A stretch of DNA of 64,000 bases, taken from Gammaproteobacteria bacterium. Lineage in GTDB: Bacteria > Pseudomonadota > Gammaproteobacteria > SZUA-152. The DNA lies in the NCBI GenBank assembly GCA_011321815.1, contig DROS01000090.1, positions 22,488 through 86,487 on the forward strand, written 5' to 3'. The notes beneath the pieces were generated by a model, which worked only from the letters and a program-made list of their open reading frames with translations, searched no databases and was not told where the DNA came from. Within the stretch, counting starts at the first letter, position 1. Each line of letters opens with the position of its first letter. The translations under genes and the position numbers were made by a program. This document shows, piece by piece, positions 47,730 to 58,554 of the stretch.

Positions 47730-49046
47730 ATGCCACAACAAAAAATGAGTATGACAACCAAAATTCTGATCTGGATGGTCTGCGGCCTGGTTGTTGGCAG
47801 CCTGATTAACGCTTTTGCCAGTGAAATCACCTTTGTCCAGGACTATCTGGTCAACGGGCTTTTTCATGTGGTTGGCGCACTGTTTATCAATGCATTGAAA
47901 ATGCTGGTAGTCCCGCTGGTAACCTTCTCCCTGATTTGCGGTGTTTGCGGCATAGGCGATGTGGGCACACTGGGACGGGTTGGGGTCAAAGCCTTTTTAC
48001 TGTTTATGCTAACCACCGCATTGGCCATTACACTGGCAATTACGGTAGCTGTAGTGGTGGGGCCGGGTGAAAGTTTTGACATGCAGACGGTAGGACAGGC
48101 CGAGTTTACGGCACCTGCTGCACCGCCACTGACCCAGGTGATCATTGATCTGGTGCCGACCAACCCCATCGCCGCCTATGCAAGCGGCAACATGCTGCAA
48201 ATTATATTTTTCACCATTCTTTTCGCCATTTGTATATTAATGATCGGTGAGCGCGGGCGTTCCATCGCGCAAGGGGCAGAAAGGTTAAATGATGTGATGA
48301 TGGAAGTGGTCAATCTGGTAATGCACGCGGCTCCCATTGGCGTATTTGCACTGATGGCAAAAACCTTCTCTCTACAGGGTTTGGGACTGATCCTGCCAAT
48401 GCTCAGCTACTTCGGTGTCGTAGCACTCGTGCTGGTGCTGCACATGACAGGCACCCTGATGATACTGTTGAAACTGCTGGGGCGTGTCAGCCCGTTAATG
48501 TTCCTGAAAAAAATGCGCACAGCACAGATATTTGCCTTCAGCACCTCCAGCTCAAACGCCACCATCCCGGTAACACTGCGTTCGGTGGAAAAACGTCTCG
48601 GTGTTGATAACTCCACCGCCTCTTTTGTGGTGCCATTCGGAGCCACCATCAACATGGATGGCACCGCCATTATGCAGGGTGTCGCAACGGTATTCATTGC
48701 CAATGTCTACGGCATCGACCTGGGTATCAGCGGTTATCTCACCGTCATCGGCATGGCCGTTCTCGCCTCCATCGGTACCGCTGGCGTGCCCGGCGTAGGA
48801 CTTATCATGCTCGCAATGGTTTTCAACCAGGTTGGCCTGCCCATAGAAGGAATTGCATTGATCATGGGGGTTGACCGTCTGCTGGACATGATGCGCACAG
48901 CCGTTAACGTAACCGGAGATGCCACCATTACCACCATTGTTGCACGGGCTGAAGATAAAATATCCATGGAAACCTTCAGTGACCCTGCTGCGGGTCAAGT
49001 GGAAGAAGTGCACTTGCCCCATGAAGCGCCATTGACGGAAAAATAG
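47730..49046 (+). CDS. Dicarboxylate/amino acid:cation symporter (DAACS family)
   Basis: 438-aa inner-membrane transporter with about eight hydrophobic helices and two re-entrant loops. Signature segments are FSTSSSNATIPVTLR (serine-rich hairpin), GATINMDGTAIMQGVA and the final MMRTAVNVTGDATITTIVAR that binds substrate. It could take up glutamate/aspartate or C4-dicarboxylates. The AAGGA site lies eight bases before ATG 47730. Likely transcribed alone. Confidence 0.92.
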   Translation: MPQQKMSMTTKILIWMVCGLVVGSLINAFASEITFVQDYLVNGLFHVVGALFINALKMLVVPLVTFSLICGVCGIGDVGTLGRVGVKAFLLFMLTTALAITLAITVAVVVGPGESFDMQTVGQAEFTAPAAPPLTQVIIDLVPTNPIAAYASGNMLQIIFFTILFAICILMIGERGRSIAQGAERLNDVMMEVVNLVMHAAPIGVFALMAKTFSLQGLGLILPMLSYFGVVALVLVLHMTGTLMILLKLLGRVSPLMFLKKMRTAQIFAFSTSSSNATIPVTLRSVEKRLGVDNSTASFVVPFGATINMDGTAIMQGVATVFIANVYGIDLGISGYLTVIGMAVLASIGTAGVPGVGLIMLAMVFNQVGLPIEGIALIMGVDRLLDMMRTAVNVTGDATITTIVARAEDKISMETFSDPAAGQVEEVHLPHEAPLTEK

Positions 49047-49049
49047 CGT

Positions 49050-49372
49050 GTTCGGTGAACAGCGCGTGCGGAATCAATGTCGCTGACCTGCCAGTAAAAT
49101 GTGGTTGCCACGATTGCATAGGCCGGGTTCGGCGACAGAGTGAATTCGCTGATGGCGGGCGGTGTCGATACGGTGACACCAGCCGTACGTTGCACCGCCG
49201 GGGCAGTCCCGTCTGAAACACTGAGACGAACCTGACAGGTTCCCGCCTGTTCGCTTGAAGTGATGCAGACTATGGCGCCATGAGCGGGGCTTCGGGTTAT
49301 CTGATTATCCGTGGCGCGGTAGAACCAAAAGGCCGACAGGCCCGCTAATACAACGGGATAACCTGAACGACC
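49050..49372 (-). pseudogene. Degenerate fragment of a repetitive Ig/PKD-like surface protein
   Basis: Minus-strand frame without a start or natural end: YPVVLAGLSAFWFYRATDNQ, then GTCQVRLSVSDGTAPAV, and PPAISEFTLSPNPAYAIVAT. The pattern of short beta-rich repeats with SVSDG and EFTLSP resembles PKD/Ig-like modules. It begins after an in-frame TAA and its lower end runs antisense into the symporter gene. A similar stretch lies at 61298-61545 on the same strand. Confidence 0.3.
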
Positions 49373-49756
49373 TTATCACCAAAGAGATAGTTGCAAAACC
49401 AATCCCCCTCCCCTTGGAGCCATTTGCACCCCGGCACCGGTCTCATACACTCAATATCAATGAATGCTGGATAAGTGCCGACAGTACATCACTGCCGCAG
49501 CGATAAACTACCCCGCAACACCAACCATCAGCAAGCGCTTAAGGCGAGATGATGGGGGATTAACATTCATTTAGGAGCGTCACCCCGGCGGAGCCTGTGC
49601 CGGGTTCGGTCCGGTAGCCGGGACCCAGGGGGTTACATTTCTGGATTCCGGCTAGCATAGCAACATGCCGGAATGACGGCAGTCGCTGAAAAACGCTGGA
49701 AAACAGAGAACTTTGAAGAATCGTTGAATTTGAAGGCAATCGAGGAGAACCGGGCT
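49373..49756. other. Leader region of the dsr operon
   Basis: About 380 bases holding the dsrA promoter, which I could not pinpoint. It contains an imperfect REP-like element at 49643-49679 (ATTCCGGC at 49645-49652 pairing with GCCGGAAT at 49667-49674). An in-frame start at 49673 inside this element would extend DsrA by 28 residues but is judged artefactual. Confidence 0.4.
49643..49679. repeat. REP-like inverted repeat before dsrA
   Basis: ATTCCGGC (49645-49652) and GCCGGAATGACGG (49667-49679) with a 14-base spacer; the right arm is identical to that of the element at 54005-54017. Confidence 0.6.
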
Positions 49757-51070
49757 ATGGCCGAGCAAACACCGAAAAACCCTGAAAAACACAGTACGTA
49801 TCTTCCCAGGGAGAAAAAATCCTCCAAGCCGCTCCACGATACGCCCATGCTCGATCAGCTGGAGTCCGGTCCCTGGCCAAGCTTTGTCACCGGTTTGAAA
49901 CGTCTGGCCTATGAGGGCAAACATGCCAACATGATGGTCGATTTGCTGGGGCAGCTGGAGCATTCCTACAAAACACGGCTGGGTTACTGGAAAGGCGGCA
50001 CGGTATCGGTATTTGGTTACGGTGGCGGCATCATCCCCCGCTTTACCGAATTGATGGATGACGATGGCAAGCCCATGTTCCCCGAGTCCAAAGAATTTCA
50101 TACCGTGCGTGTGCAGCCACCAGCCGGTAATCATTACAGCACGGATATGCTGCGTCAGCTGTCCAATTCCTGGAACAAATACGGGTCCGGTCTCATCGCG
50201 TTTCATGGCCAGACCGGCAATATTATGTTCATTGGCACCACTACGGATAACACACAAAGCTTTTTCGATGAAATCAACAGCTACGGCTGGGACCTCGGCG
50301 GTGCCGGACCCTGTGTGCGCACAGGTATGTCCTGTGTGGGTGCCGCCCGTTGCGAGCAGTCCTGCGCCAACGAGCAGAAGATTCATCGCCTGCTGGTGAA
50401 TAATTTCCTCGACGATATGCACCGCCCTGCCCTGCCTTACAAATTCAAGTTCAAAGTGTCCGGTTGCCCCAATGACTGCATGAATTCCATTCAGCGTTCT
50501 GATCTTGCGGTGATCGGCACCTGGCGCGATGATATGAAAGTCGATCAGGAAGAAGTGAAAAAGTTTGTGGCTGACAAGGGCCGTAAATATGTGATCGACA
50601 GTGTGATCAACATGTGCCCCACCAGCGCCCTGTCACTGAATGACGATGACACCCTGGATGTGGACAACCGCAACTGCGTGCGCTGTATGCATTGCATCAA
50701 TGTGATGACCCGTGCGCTGAGCACAGGCGACGATAAAGGCGTCACCCTGCTGCTTGGTGGCAAACGCACGCTGAAAATCGGCGACACCATGGGCACGGTG
50801 ATCGTGCCGTTCATGAAGCTGGATACCGAAGAGGATTACGAAAAACTGGTGGAGCTGGCCGAAGAGATTATTGATTTCTGGGCGGAAAATGCGCTGGAAC
50901 ACGAACGTGTGGGTGAAACCATCGACCGTATCGGCCTGGTGAACTTCCTCGAAGGCATCGGCCTCGACGTAGACCCCAACATGATCTCCGCCGCACGCCA
51001 GAGCAGTTATGTGCGCATGGATACCTGGGATGAAGAAGCCGGCAAATGGAAAGCACGTCAGGCAGGTTAA
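49757..51070 (+). CDS. dsrA: Dissimilatory sulfite reductase alpha subunit (oxidative type)
   Basis: 437 aa. In sulfur oxidisers DsrAB runs in reverse, taking sulfur carried by DsrC to sulfite in the cytoplasm. Sirohaem/[4Fe-4S] ligands are in TGMSCVGAARCEQSC and SGCPNDC; a ferredoxin insertion follows with CVRCMHCINV and MCPTSAL. The start at 49757 (MAEQTPKNPE) has GAGGAG upstream; in-frame starts to 49673 lie in a repeat. First gene of dsrABEFHCMKLJOP, 52 bases before dsrB. Confidence 0.97.
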   Translation: MAEQTPKNPEKHSTYLPREKKSSKPLHDTPMLDQLESGPWPSFVTGLKRLAYEGKHANMMVDLLGQLEHSYKTRLGYWKGGTVSVFGYGGGIIPRFTELMDDDGKPMFPESKEFHTVRVQPPAGNHYSTDMLRQLSNSWNKYGSGLIAFHGQTGNIMFIGTTTDNTQSFFDEINSYGWDLGGAGPCVRTGMSCVGAARCEQSCANEQKIHRLLVNNFLDDMHRPALPYKFKFKVSGCPNDCMNSIQRSDLAVIGTWRDDMKVDQEEVKKFVADKGRKYVIDSVINMCPTSALSLNDDDTLDVDNRNCVRCMHCINVMTRALSTGDDKGVTLLLGGKRTLKIGDTMGTVIVPFMKLDTEEDYEKLVELAEEIIDFWAENALEHERVGETIDRIGLVNFLEGIGLDVDPNMISAARQSSYVRMDTWDEEAGKWKARQAG

Positions 51071-51122
51071 TCTTCAGAAACGCCAGACCACGCATAAAAC
51101 GAATATTGATTGGAGATAAAAG

Positions 51123-52196
51123 ATGAGCGAACAACCGCGCTTTCCCACTGAAAGTGGTGTACCCGATGGATTCCAGTACATGCACCCGGCCTATATCAAA
51201 AATTTTGGTAACTGGGCGTATCATGACCGTCCACGCCCCGGTGTATTGCATCATGTTGCCAAAAGCGGTGACGAGGTGTGGACCGTGCGCGTCGGTACCC
51301 AGCGTCAGCTCGGCCCTTACGAAATCAATTTGTTGTGCGACATCATCGACCAGTACGCCGATGGTTATGTGCGTTTCACCATTCGTTCCAATATGGAAGT
51401 GTCGGTGACCGACGAAGCCAAAGTGCAACCGTTAATCGATGCCTTTGAAGACGCCGGTTATCCCGTGGGTGGTACCGGCAATTCGCTGACCATGATCTCC
51501 CATACCCAGGGCTGGTTGCATTGCGACATTCCCGGCACGGATGCCTCCGGTGTTGTAAAAGCCCTGATGGATGAGTTGCACAATGAGTTCCGCTCTGAAG
51601 ACATGCCCAATCGTGTTCACATGACCACCTCCTGCTGCCAGATCAACTGTGGTGGCCAGGGTGACATCGCCATCAATGTACAGCACACCAAACCACCGAA
51701 AATCAATCATGATCTGGTGGCCAACGTCTGCGAACGTCCGTCGGTGGTGGCCCGTTGCCCGGTAGCCGCGATTCGTCCCGCCATTGTTAACGGCAAGCCC
51801 TCACTGGAAGTAGACGAGAAAAAATGTATCTGTTGCGGAGCCTGCTTCCCGCCCTGCCCACCCATGCAAATCAACGACCCGGAACATTCCAAGCTGGCCA
51901 TCTGGGTCGGTGGCAAACATTCCAACGCCCGCAGCAAACCCATGTTCCATAAACTGGTGGCTGCCGGTATTCCCAACAACCCGCCACGCTGGCCGGAAGT
52001 CACAGAAATCGTCAAAAACATTCTCAGCACTTACAAGGCCGATGCCAAAAACTGGGAACGCATCGGTGACTGGATCGAACGTATCGGCTGGCCCCGTTTC
52101 TTCGAACTGACCGAACTGCCGTTCACCAAATTCCATATCGACAACTGGACCGGTGCGCGCAAGTCGCTGAATGCTTCCACGCATATTCGCTTCTGA
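51123..52196 (+). CDS. dsrB: Dissimilatory sulfite reductase beta subunit (oxidative type)
   Basis: 357 aa. Sirohaem-linked cluster motif TSCCQINCGGQGDIA and ferredoxin domain KCICCGACFPPCPPM, with CPVAAI. N-terminal domain contains RTxWGP-like ferredoxin fold elements (GVLHHVAKSGDEVWTVRVGT). It pairs with DsrA as alpha2beta2. A GGAGAT ribosome binding site precedes the ATG. Confidence 0.97.
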   Translation: MSEQPRFPTESGVPDGFQYMHPAYIKNFGNWAYHDRPRPGVLHHVAKSGDEVWTVRVGTQRQLGPYEINLLCDIIDQYADGYVRFTIRSNMEVSVTDEAKVQPLIDAFEDAGYPVGGTGNSLTMISHTQGWLHCDIPGTDASGVVKALMDELHNEFRSEDMPNRVHMTTSCCQINCGGQGDIAINVQHTKPPKINHDLVANVCERPSVVARCPVAAIRPAIVNGKPSLEVDEKKCICCGACFPPCPPMQINDPEHSKLAIWVGGKHSNARSKPMFHKLVAAGIPNNPPRWPEVTEIVKNILSTYKADAKNWERIGDWIERIGWPRFFELTELPFTKFHIDNWTGARKSLNASTHIRF

Positions 52197-52214
52197 GCCA
52201 CCAGGAAAAAACCC

Positions 52215-52607
52215 ATGAAATTTTCTGTCATGATCAGCGAAGGCCCGTACACCCATCAGGCATCAGACACGGCCTACAACTTCACCAAAGCCGCACTGGA
52301 AGACGGGCATGAATGTTTTCGTGTCTTCTTTTACCACGACGGTGTCAACAACGGCACCCGTCTGGCCTCACCACCACAGGACGACCGCAACATCGTCAAT
52401 CGCTGGTCAGAACTGGCAAAAGAATACAAACTGGACCTCGTGCTTTGTGTTGCCGCTGCGCAGCGTCGTGGTATCGCCGATGCTGACGAAGCCAAACGTA
52501 ATGGCAAAGACGCCGACAATATCGCACCGGGCTTTCGTATTTCCGGTCTGGGTCAGTTGATTGAAGCAGGTATCCGCAGTGATCGCCTGATCACTTTTGG
52601 CGATTAA
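52215..52607 (+). CDS. dsrE: Sulfur relay protein DsrE
   Basis: 130 aa, DsrE/DsrF fold. The active Cys is in the DLVLCVAAAQRRG segment, as in A. vinosum DsrE. DsrEFH is a hexameric persulfide carrier that passes sulfur to DsrC and is a marker of sulfur oxidisers. Starts 18 bases after dsrB. Confidence 0.95.
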   Translation: MKFSVMISEGPYTHQASDTAYNFTKAALEDGHECFRVFFYHDGVNNGTRLASPPQDDRNIVNRWSELAKEYKLDLVLCVAAAQRRGIADADEAKRNGKDADNIAPGFRISGLGQLIEAGIRSDRLITFGD

Positions 52608-52615
52608 GGGGAATT

Positions 52616-53029
52616 ATGGTTATGCCTGAAACAAAGAAATTTTTATACGTTAACCGCAAAGCACCCTACGGGACAATTTATGCCCTGGAAGCGCTGGAAG
52701 TGGTTTTGATCGGCGCCGCCTTTGAACAGGACGTTTCCCTCGCCTTTCTCGATGATGGTGTTTATCAGCTGACCAAAGGGCAGGACACAAAAGCAGTGGG
52801 CATGAAAAACTTTTCACCCACTTACAAAGCGCTGGGTGATTACGATGTCAACAAAATCTATGTTGAGCAGGAATCGCTGGACGCCCGTGGCCTGAGCCTT
52901 GATGACCTGTTGCCACTGACCTGGGAGGACGAAGATGACGACTGGGCCGAAAAGGATTCCATCAAAGTGATTTCTGCCACCGAGATGGCACAAATCATGG
53001 AACAATCCGACATTGTATTAAGTTTTTAA
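52616..53029 (+). CDS. dsrF: Sulfur relay protein DsrF
   Basis: 137 aa. MPETKKFLYVNRKAPYGTIY start and a DsrE-like fold; it lacks the active Cys, as usual for DsrF. AAGGGGA precedes ATG 52616; an ATG two codons later is also possible. Middle subunit of DsrEFH. Confidence 0.93.
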   Translation: MVMPETKKFLYVNRKAPYGTIYALEALEVVLIGAAFEQDVSLAFLDDGVYQLTKGQDTKAVGMKNFSPTYKALGDYDVNKIYVEQESLDARGLSLDDLLPLTWEDEDDDWAEKDSIKVISATEMAQIMEQSDIVLSF

Positions 53030-53042
53030 GGAGAGGAAGGAT

Positions 53043-53351
53043 ATGTCACAACTGCATACTGTTAACAAATCGCCTCTCGACCGTCATGCGCTGGCGTCGG
53101 CCATCAGGCACGCAGTAAAAGGCAGCGCCATACTGATGATTGAAGACGGTGTTTACGGCGCCATGCAAGGCACACAGAAATCAGACATGGTTTCCCATGC
53201 AATGGATGATATTTCTTTTTATGTCATGGGGCCCGATCTCGAAGCACGCGGAATTAACGAAGCGCGCATTATTGATGGCATCAAGGTTGTTGATTACAGC
53301 GGTTTTGTGGCACTGGTCGCAGAACATGACACAACACAGTCCTGGCTCTGA
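53043..53351 (+). CDS. dsrH: Sulfur relay protein DsrH
   Basis: 102 aa, DsrH/TusB family: MSQLHTVNKSPLDRHALASA and SAILMIEDGVYGAM match the family. True DsrH proteins have a Cys near the start of the fold; here none is seen in the whole protein, which is odd but common to some homologues. Third subunit of DsrEFH, 13 bases after dsrF. Confidence 0.92.
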   Translation: MSQLHTVNKSPLDRHALASAIRHAVKGSAILMIEDGVYGAMQGTQKSDMVSHAMDDISFYVMGPDLEARGINEARIIDGIKVVDYSGFVALVAEHDTTQSWL

Positions 53352-53631
53352 ATAAAACACCTGGCCAGTTAACCCCTTTGGGGGAACAAGAGACATGAAA
53401 CGAAAATTAATCAGTTGAGCCGTCGCGAGAGCGGCCAAGGTGCTCAAGATCAATAACTTTTTCGGTTATTTTGAATGAAAGCGTATCACCCATACGGTGA
53501 GTTCAACATGTTCGAAACAGTCATTGAGATTGAGTGCATTAGACGTTCGCAGCAGGCTCAACTGATTAATTTAGGATAATGCCCTCCCGTCATTATTTTA
53601 TTAACAACAGACAAACTGAAGGAGAATCAAT
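53352..53631. other. Gap between dsrH and dsrC
   Basis: 280 bases without a gene. A small hairpin with arms TTGAGC and GCTCAA surrounds 53413-53441. A separate dsrC promoter could lie here, as known in A. vinosum, where dsrC is also expressed on its own; no promoter motif could be fixed. AAGGAG precedes dsrC. Confidence 0.35.
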
Positions 53632-53964
53632 ATGGCCCTGGAAGTCGGTGGAAAAAGCATTGCAACAGATGAAGAAGGTTATCTGGAAAACCGTGACGAG
53701 TGGGATATGGAGGTTGCCAAAGCCATCGCCGTGGCCGAAAACCTGGAAATGTCCGACAACCACTGGGAGGTGGTGAACTTCCTGCGTGAGTATTATGACG
53801 AATACCAGATCGCTCCGGCTGTGCGTGTACTCACCAAAGCCATCGGTAAAAAACTGGGTAAAGACAAAGGCAACAGCAAATATCTATATGAACTGTTCCC
53901 TTATGGCCCGGCCAAGCAAGCGTGCAAAATTGCCGGCCTGCCCAAGCCAACGGGTTGCGTTTAA
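53632..53964 (+). CDS. dsrC: Sulfur carrier protein DsrC
   Basis: 110-aa DsrC/TusE family protein and co-substrate of DsrAB. The C-terminal arm ends YGPAKQACKIAGLPKPTGCV: Cys 100 and penultimate Cys 109 form the two redox Cys, ten residues apart at the flexible end. HWEVVNFLREYYDEYQIAP in the middle is the family signature. Persulfide formed by DsrEFH is loaded here and oxidised by DsrAB. Compare the broken DsrC-like gene near 34.5/44.6 kb. Confidence 0.98.
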   Translation: MALEVGGKSIATDEEGYLENRDEWDMEVAKAIAVAENLEMSDNHWEVVNFLREYYDEYQIAPAVRVLTKAIGKKLGKDKGNSKYLYELFPYGPAKQACKIAGLPKPTGCV

Positions 53965-53987
53965 TCTTCCGGGTCGGGCACCAAACA

Positions 53988-54017
53988 CCGTCATTCCGGC
54001 CTTCGCCGGAATGACGG
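53988..54017. repeat. REP-like palindrome between dsrC and dsrM
   Basis: Perfect 13-bp stem CCGTCATTCCGGC (53988-54000) and GCCGGAATGACGG (54005-54017) with loop CTTC. Related pieces occur before dsrA and inside hsdM. It may stabilise upstream mRNA, lowering dsrM relative to dsrC. Confidence 0.8.
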
Positions 54018-54074
54018 AAATGATGTTAACGGGACAGCAATGGTTTATTTTCACAATTATCACCAGGTTGACCA

Positions 54075-54791
54075 ATGACACTTTCAGTGGTTTACGCCAT
54101 CCTTTTTTATGCTGCAACGCTGCTGCTCGTCGTGGGTGTCGTGCGTAAAATTATTATTTATGCGCGTACTCCCGCACCATTAAAAATACCCGTCACACCC
54201 GCTCCTACCACCAAAGCGGGTGTTGTCTGGCGCATGACCAAAGAAATCACGGTCTTTCAAAGCCTGTTTAAAGCCAGCAAATGGACCTGGTTATTTGGCT
54301 GGACGTTCCATGTTGCGCTGGCGCTTGTTCTCTTTCGGCACTTGCGTTATTTCCAGGAACCCGTGTGGACAGTGGTTGCCTTGATGCAACCTTTCGGGCA
54401 GTACGCCGGTTTTGCCATGTTGGCCGGTCTGTTTGGTTTGTGGGCACGGCGCTTTCTGGTGGATCGTGTGCGTTACATCAGCAGCCTGTCTGACCATTTA
54501 ATGTTAGCCCTGTTAGTGGCCATTGGTCTCAGCGGACTGGCCATCAAATATCTGGCGCATACCGATATCGTGGCACTAAAAACCTGGATGCTGGGCCTGA
54601 TGTATTTTGACCTGCAACCCTTGCCTTCGGATATTTTTGTGCTGTTGCATCTGGGGCTGGTGATTGTATTGATGGTGATTTTTCCCATCAGCAAACTGTT
54701 ACATGTACCGGGCCTGTTTTTTATGCCCACACGCAACCAGGTTGATAACCCGCGTGAAGTTCGTCATACCGCAGGCTGGACCGCAAAATAG
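54075..54791 (+). CDS. dsrM: DsrM, membrane b-type cytochrome subunit
   Basis: 238 aa with about five to six membrane helices (YAILFYAATLLLVVGVV, FGWTFHVALALVLFRHL and others) and several His, e.g. FHVALALVLFRHLRY, able to ligate haem b as in NarI-like subunits. Part of the DsrMKJOP complex, linking the quinone pool to DsrC. Follows dsrC across a REP-like element. Confidence 0.92.
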   Translation: MTLSVVYAILFYAATLLLVVGVVRKIIIYARTPAPLKIPVTPAPTTKAGVVWRMTKEITVFQSLFKASKWTWLFGWTFHVALALVLFRHLRYFQEPVWTVVALMQPFGQYAGFAMLAGLFGLWARRFLVDRVRYISSLSDHLMLALLVAIGLSGLAIKYLAHTDIVALKTWMLGLMYFDLQPLPSDIFVLLHLGLVIVLMVIFPISKLLHVPGLFFMPTRNQVDNPREVRHTAGWTAK

Positions 54792-54823
54792 TTTTTTATG
54801 TTTGATATGAAAGAGACCGGATA

Positions 54824-56326
<1,503 letters not shown>

Positions 56327-56365
56327 AGCGGGCGCGTTTTTTGTGCCCACCTGGCTATTAGACAG

Positions 56366-56534
56366 GTAGGTTGGGGTGAGGCACGAACCCCAACATATTC
56401 ATAACACGGAGCAGAAATATTTTTTGGCTTTGAACATTGAAATAAATGTGTTTGTGGTGGCTTGAACATGGTTTTGGAAACAACTTGTTACCCGGGCACG
56501 TTGGGGTTCATAAAAAACATTCACCCCAACCTAC
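56366..56534. mobile_element. 169-bp MITE-like element, copy 1
   Basis: Ends in perfect 14-bp inverted repeats GTAGGTTGGGGTGA / TCACCCCAACCTAC. Sub-terminal hairpins at both ends (GGGGT...ACCCC and GTTGGGGTT...ACCCCAAC) give a fold-back look. It contains no gene. A second copy of equal length lies at 59885-60053, with about ten differences. Between dsrK and dsrL; no obvious target duplication was found. Confidence 0.8.
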
Positions 56535-56570
56535 ATGTAATCAACACAAGTGGATCAGGAGACTGACGCT

Positions 56571-58544
56571 ATGGCGACACCGGCAGATGAAGTAAAGGCA
56601 CACACTTTTCGTAAATACAAAGATGGTGATCATGAAGTCACCCGCTGGAGTGAGCAGATTTTCAATGGCGACCACACACACAAGTGCCCGACTTATGTGC
56701 ATCAGACTCCTCCCTGTCAGGGCAGCTGCCCTTCCGGCGAAGATATTCGTGGCTGGCTGAACATCGTACGCGGTATCGAAAAGCCCACCGATGGTATGAA
56801 CTGGCAGGAATATGCGTTTCGCCGTTCCACACAAGCCAACCCCTTTCCTTCGGTCATGGGCCGTGTCTGCCCTGCACCCTGTCAGGACGGCTGCAACCGT
56901 AACCAGGTGGACGACTTTGTGGGCATCAATGCGGTTGAACAGTTTATCGGCGACAGCGCACTGGAGGCCGGCCTGACATTTACCCCCGGTGCCGACACCG
57001 GCAAAAAAGTCGCCATTATCGGCGGTGGCCCTTGCGGGTTGTCCGCAGCCTACCAGTTACGCCTGAAAGGTCATGCCTGCACCATCTTTGATGACCATGA
57101 AGACCTGGGCGGTATGATGATGTACGGCATTCCCGGTTACCGCACCCCGCGTGATGTGCTGCATGGCGAGATGAATCGCATTATCAACATGGGTGTGGAA
57201 ACAAAATTAAAAACCCGTGTAGGCGAAGACATCACCCTGGCACAACTGGAAAAAGATTTTGATGCCGTGTTGTTTGCCATCGGTGCGCAATCCGGCCGGG
57301 ATTTACCGGTGGATAACTTCAGTGAGGCCAGTAATTGTTTGTCCGGCGTTGCTTTCCTCGCGGCCTTTAACGAAGGCCGTCTGAAAGCTGTTACCGGCAA
57401 GGTGGTGGTTATCGGTGGTGGTGATACCTCCATTGACGTGGCTTCCGTGGCCCGGCGCATCGGCAAGATCACCGATGTCCACGAAAACGACCGGCCAGAG
57501 CACATCATCCTCGGCCAGACGGCACATGACGTGGCCGGTGTCGCCAACCGCGAAGGAGCCGACGTCGCCCTGCTGTCACGTCATCCCATATCCAGCATGA
57601 CTGCGGCCCAACATGAAATAGATGACGCCACACGCGAGGGTGTGGAAATCATTGATTCCATCGACCCGGTTGCCGTGATCATGGGCGACAACGGTCGCGC
57701 CACCGCCTTGCGCGTGCGCAAACTGAAATGGGAAGGCAAGAACATGACGCCCATCGAAGGCTCTGAATATGACATCGACGCCGACCTCATCGTCTCCGCC
57801 ATCGGCCAGACCGGCAACCTGAAAGGCATGGAAGCGTTTGGCAATGAGCGTGGGCTCATTGACGCAGACAAAAATTTTCAGGTGCCCAATAAACCCGGTT
57901 TCTTCGTCGCGGGCGACATTGTACAACCGCATTTATTGACCACAGCTATCGGTCAGGCATCCGTAGCCGTGGAAAGCATCGACCACTATCTGAAAAATGA
58001 AGAAACAGGCAAGCGCCCCAAAGTGGATGTGCATCACTTCAACCTGCTGAACAAACTGCGTGAAACCCATCATGAACCTGCGCACTTTGATCCTGAAGGC
58101 GACGAAAAGATACGGGGCATCGACCGTGGTCAACGGGGCACAGCAGAAGCCGATTTCGCCATTCATAACTTTGAGGACCGCTCTGCACATCAGATCATTT
58201 CTGCGGACAAGCTGTTTCTTGGACACTTTGCCCACGAGACACGCCACGTTCGCACGGAAGATGTACCCAGCGCCGACGAAGTGCTGGGCCACTTTGAAGA
58301 ACGCATGAATGCGTTGTCTGAAGAAGACACTGTCGCCGAAGCCAAACGTTGTATGAGCTGCGGCATGTGTTTTGAATGCGACAATTGCATTATCTACTGC
58401 CCACAGGATGCCGTGTTTAAAGTCAAAAAAGAGGAAGCCACCATAGGGCGTTATGTAGCGACGGATTATTCTAAATGCATCGGCTGTCACATCTGTGCGG
58501 ATGTCTGCCCCACCGGTTACATCCAGATGGGGCTTGGGGAATGA
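56571..58544 (+). CDS. dsrL: DsrL, NAD(P)H:acceptor oxidoreductase
   Basis: 657 aa, GltD-like. N-terminal Cys-rich iron-sulfur segment (CPTYVHQTPPCQGSC), FAD fold VAIIGGGPCGLSAAYQL, NAD(P)H fold VVVIGGGDTSIDVASVARR, and C-terminal ferredoxin motifs CMSCGMCFECDNC and CIGCHICADVC. DsrL is needed for sulfur oxidation and couples DsrAB to NAD(P)+. Start at 56571 (AGGAG eight bases upstream); the frame from 56550 is less likely. Confidence 0.95.
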   Translation: MATPADEVKAHTFRKYKDGDHEVTRWSEQIFNGDHTHKCPTYVHQTPPCQGSCPSGEDIRGWLNIVRGIEKPTDGMNWQEYAFRRSTQANPFPSVMGRVCPAPCQDGCNRNQVDDFVGINAVEQFIGDSALEAGLTFTPGADTGKKVAIIGGGPCGLSAAYQLRLKGHACTIFDDHEDLGGMMMYGIPGYRTPRDVLHGEMNRIINMGVETKLKTRVGEDITLAQLEKDFDAVLFAIGAQSGRDLPVDNFSEASNCLSGVAFLAAFNEGRLKAVTGKVVVIGGGDTSIDVASVARRIGKITDVHENDRPEHIILGQTAHDVAGVANREGADVALLSRHPISSMTAAQHEIDDATREGVEIIDSIDPVAVIMGDNGRATALRVRKLKWEGKNMTPIEGSEYDIDADLIVSAIGQTGNLKGMEAFGNERGLIDADKNFQVPNKPGFFVAGDIVQPHLLTTAIGQASVAVESIDHYLKNEETGKRPKVDVHHFNLLNKLRETHHEPAHFDPEGDEKIRGIDRGQRGTAEADFAIHNFEDRSAHQIISADKLFLGHFAHETRHVRTEDVPSADEVLGHFEERMNALSEEDTVAEAKRCMSCGMCFECDNCIIYCPQDAVFKVKKEEATIGRYVATDYSKCIGCHICADVCPTGYIQMGLGE

Positions 58545-58554
58545 AGGCAAAAAA

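Noticed and set aside
49652..50422. Long minus-strand open frame opposite dsrA (256 codons)
   Set aside because: Antisense shadow of dsrA; product is His/Gly-rich without a domain, no ribosome binding site.
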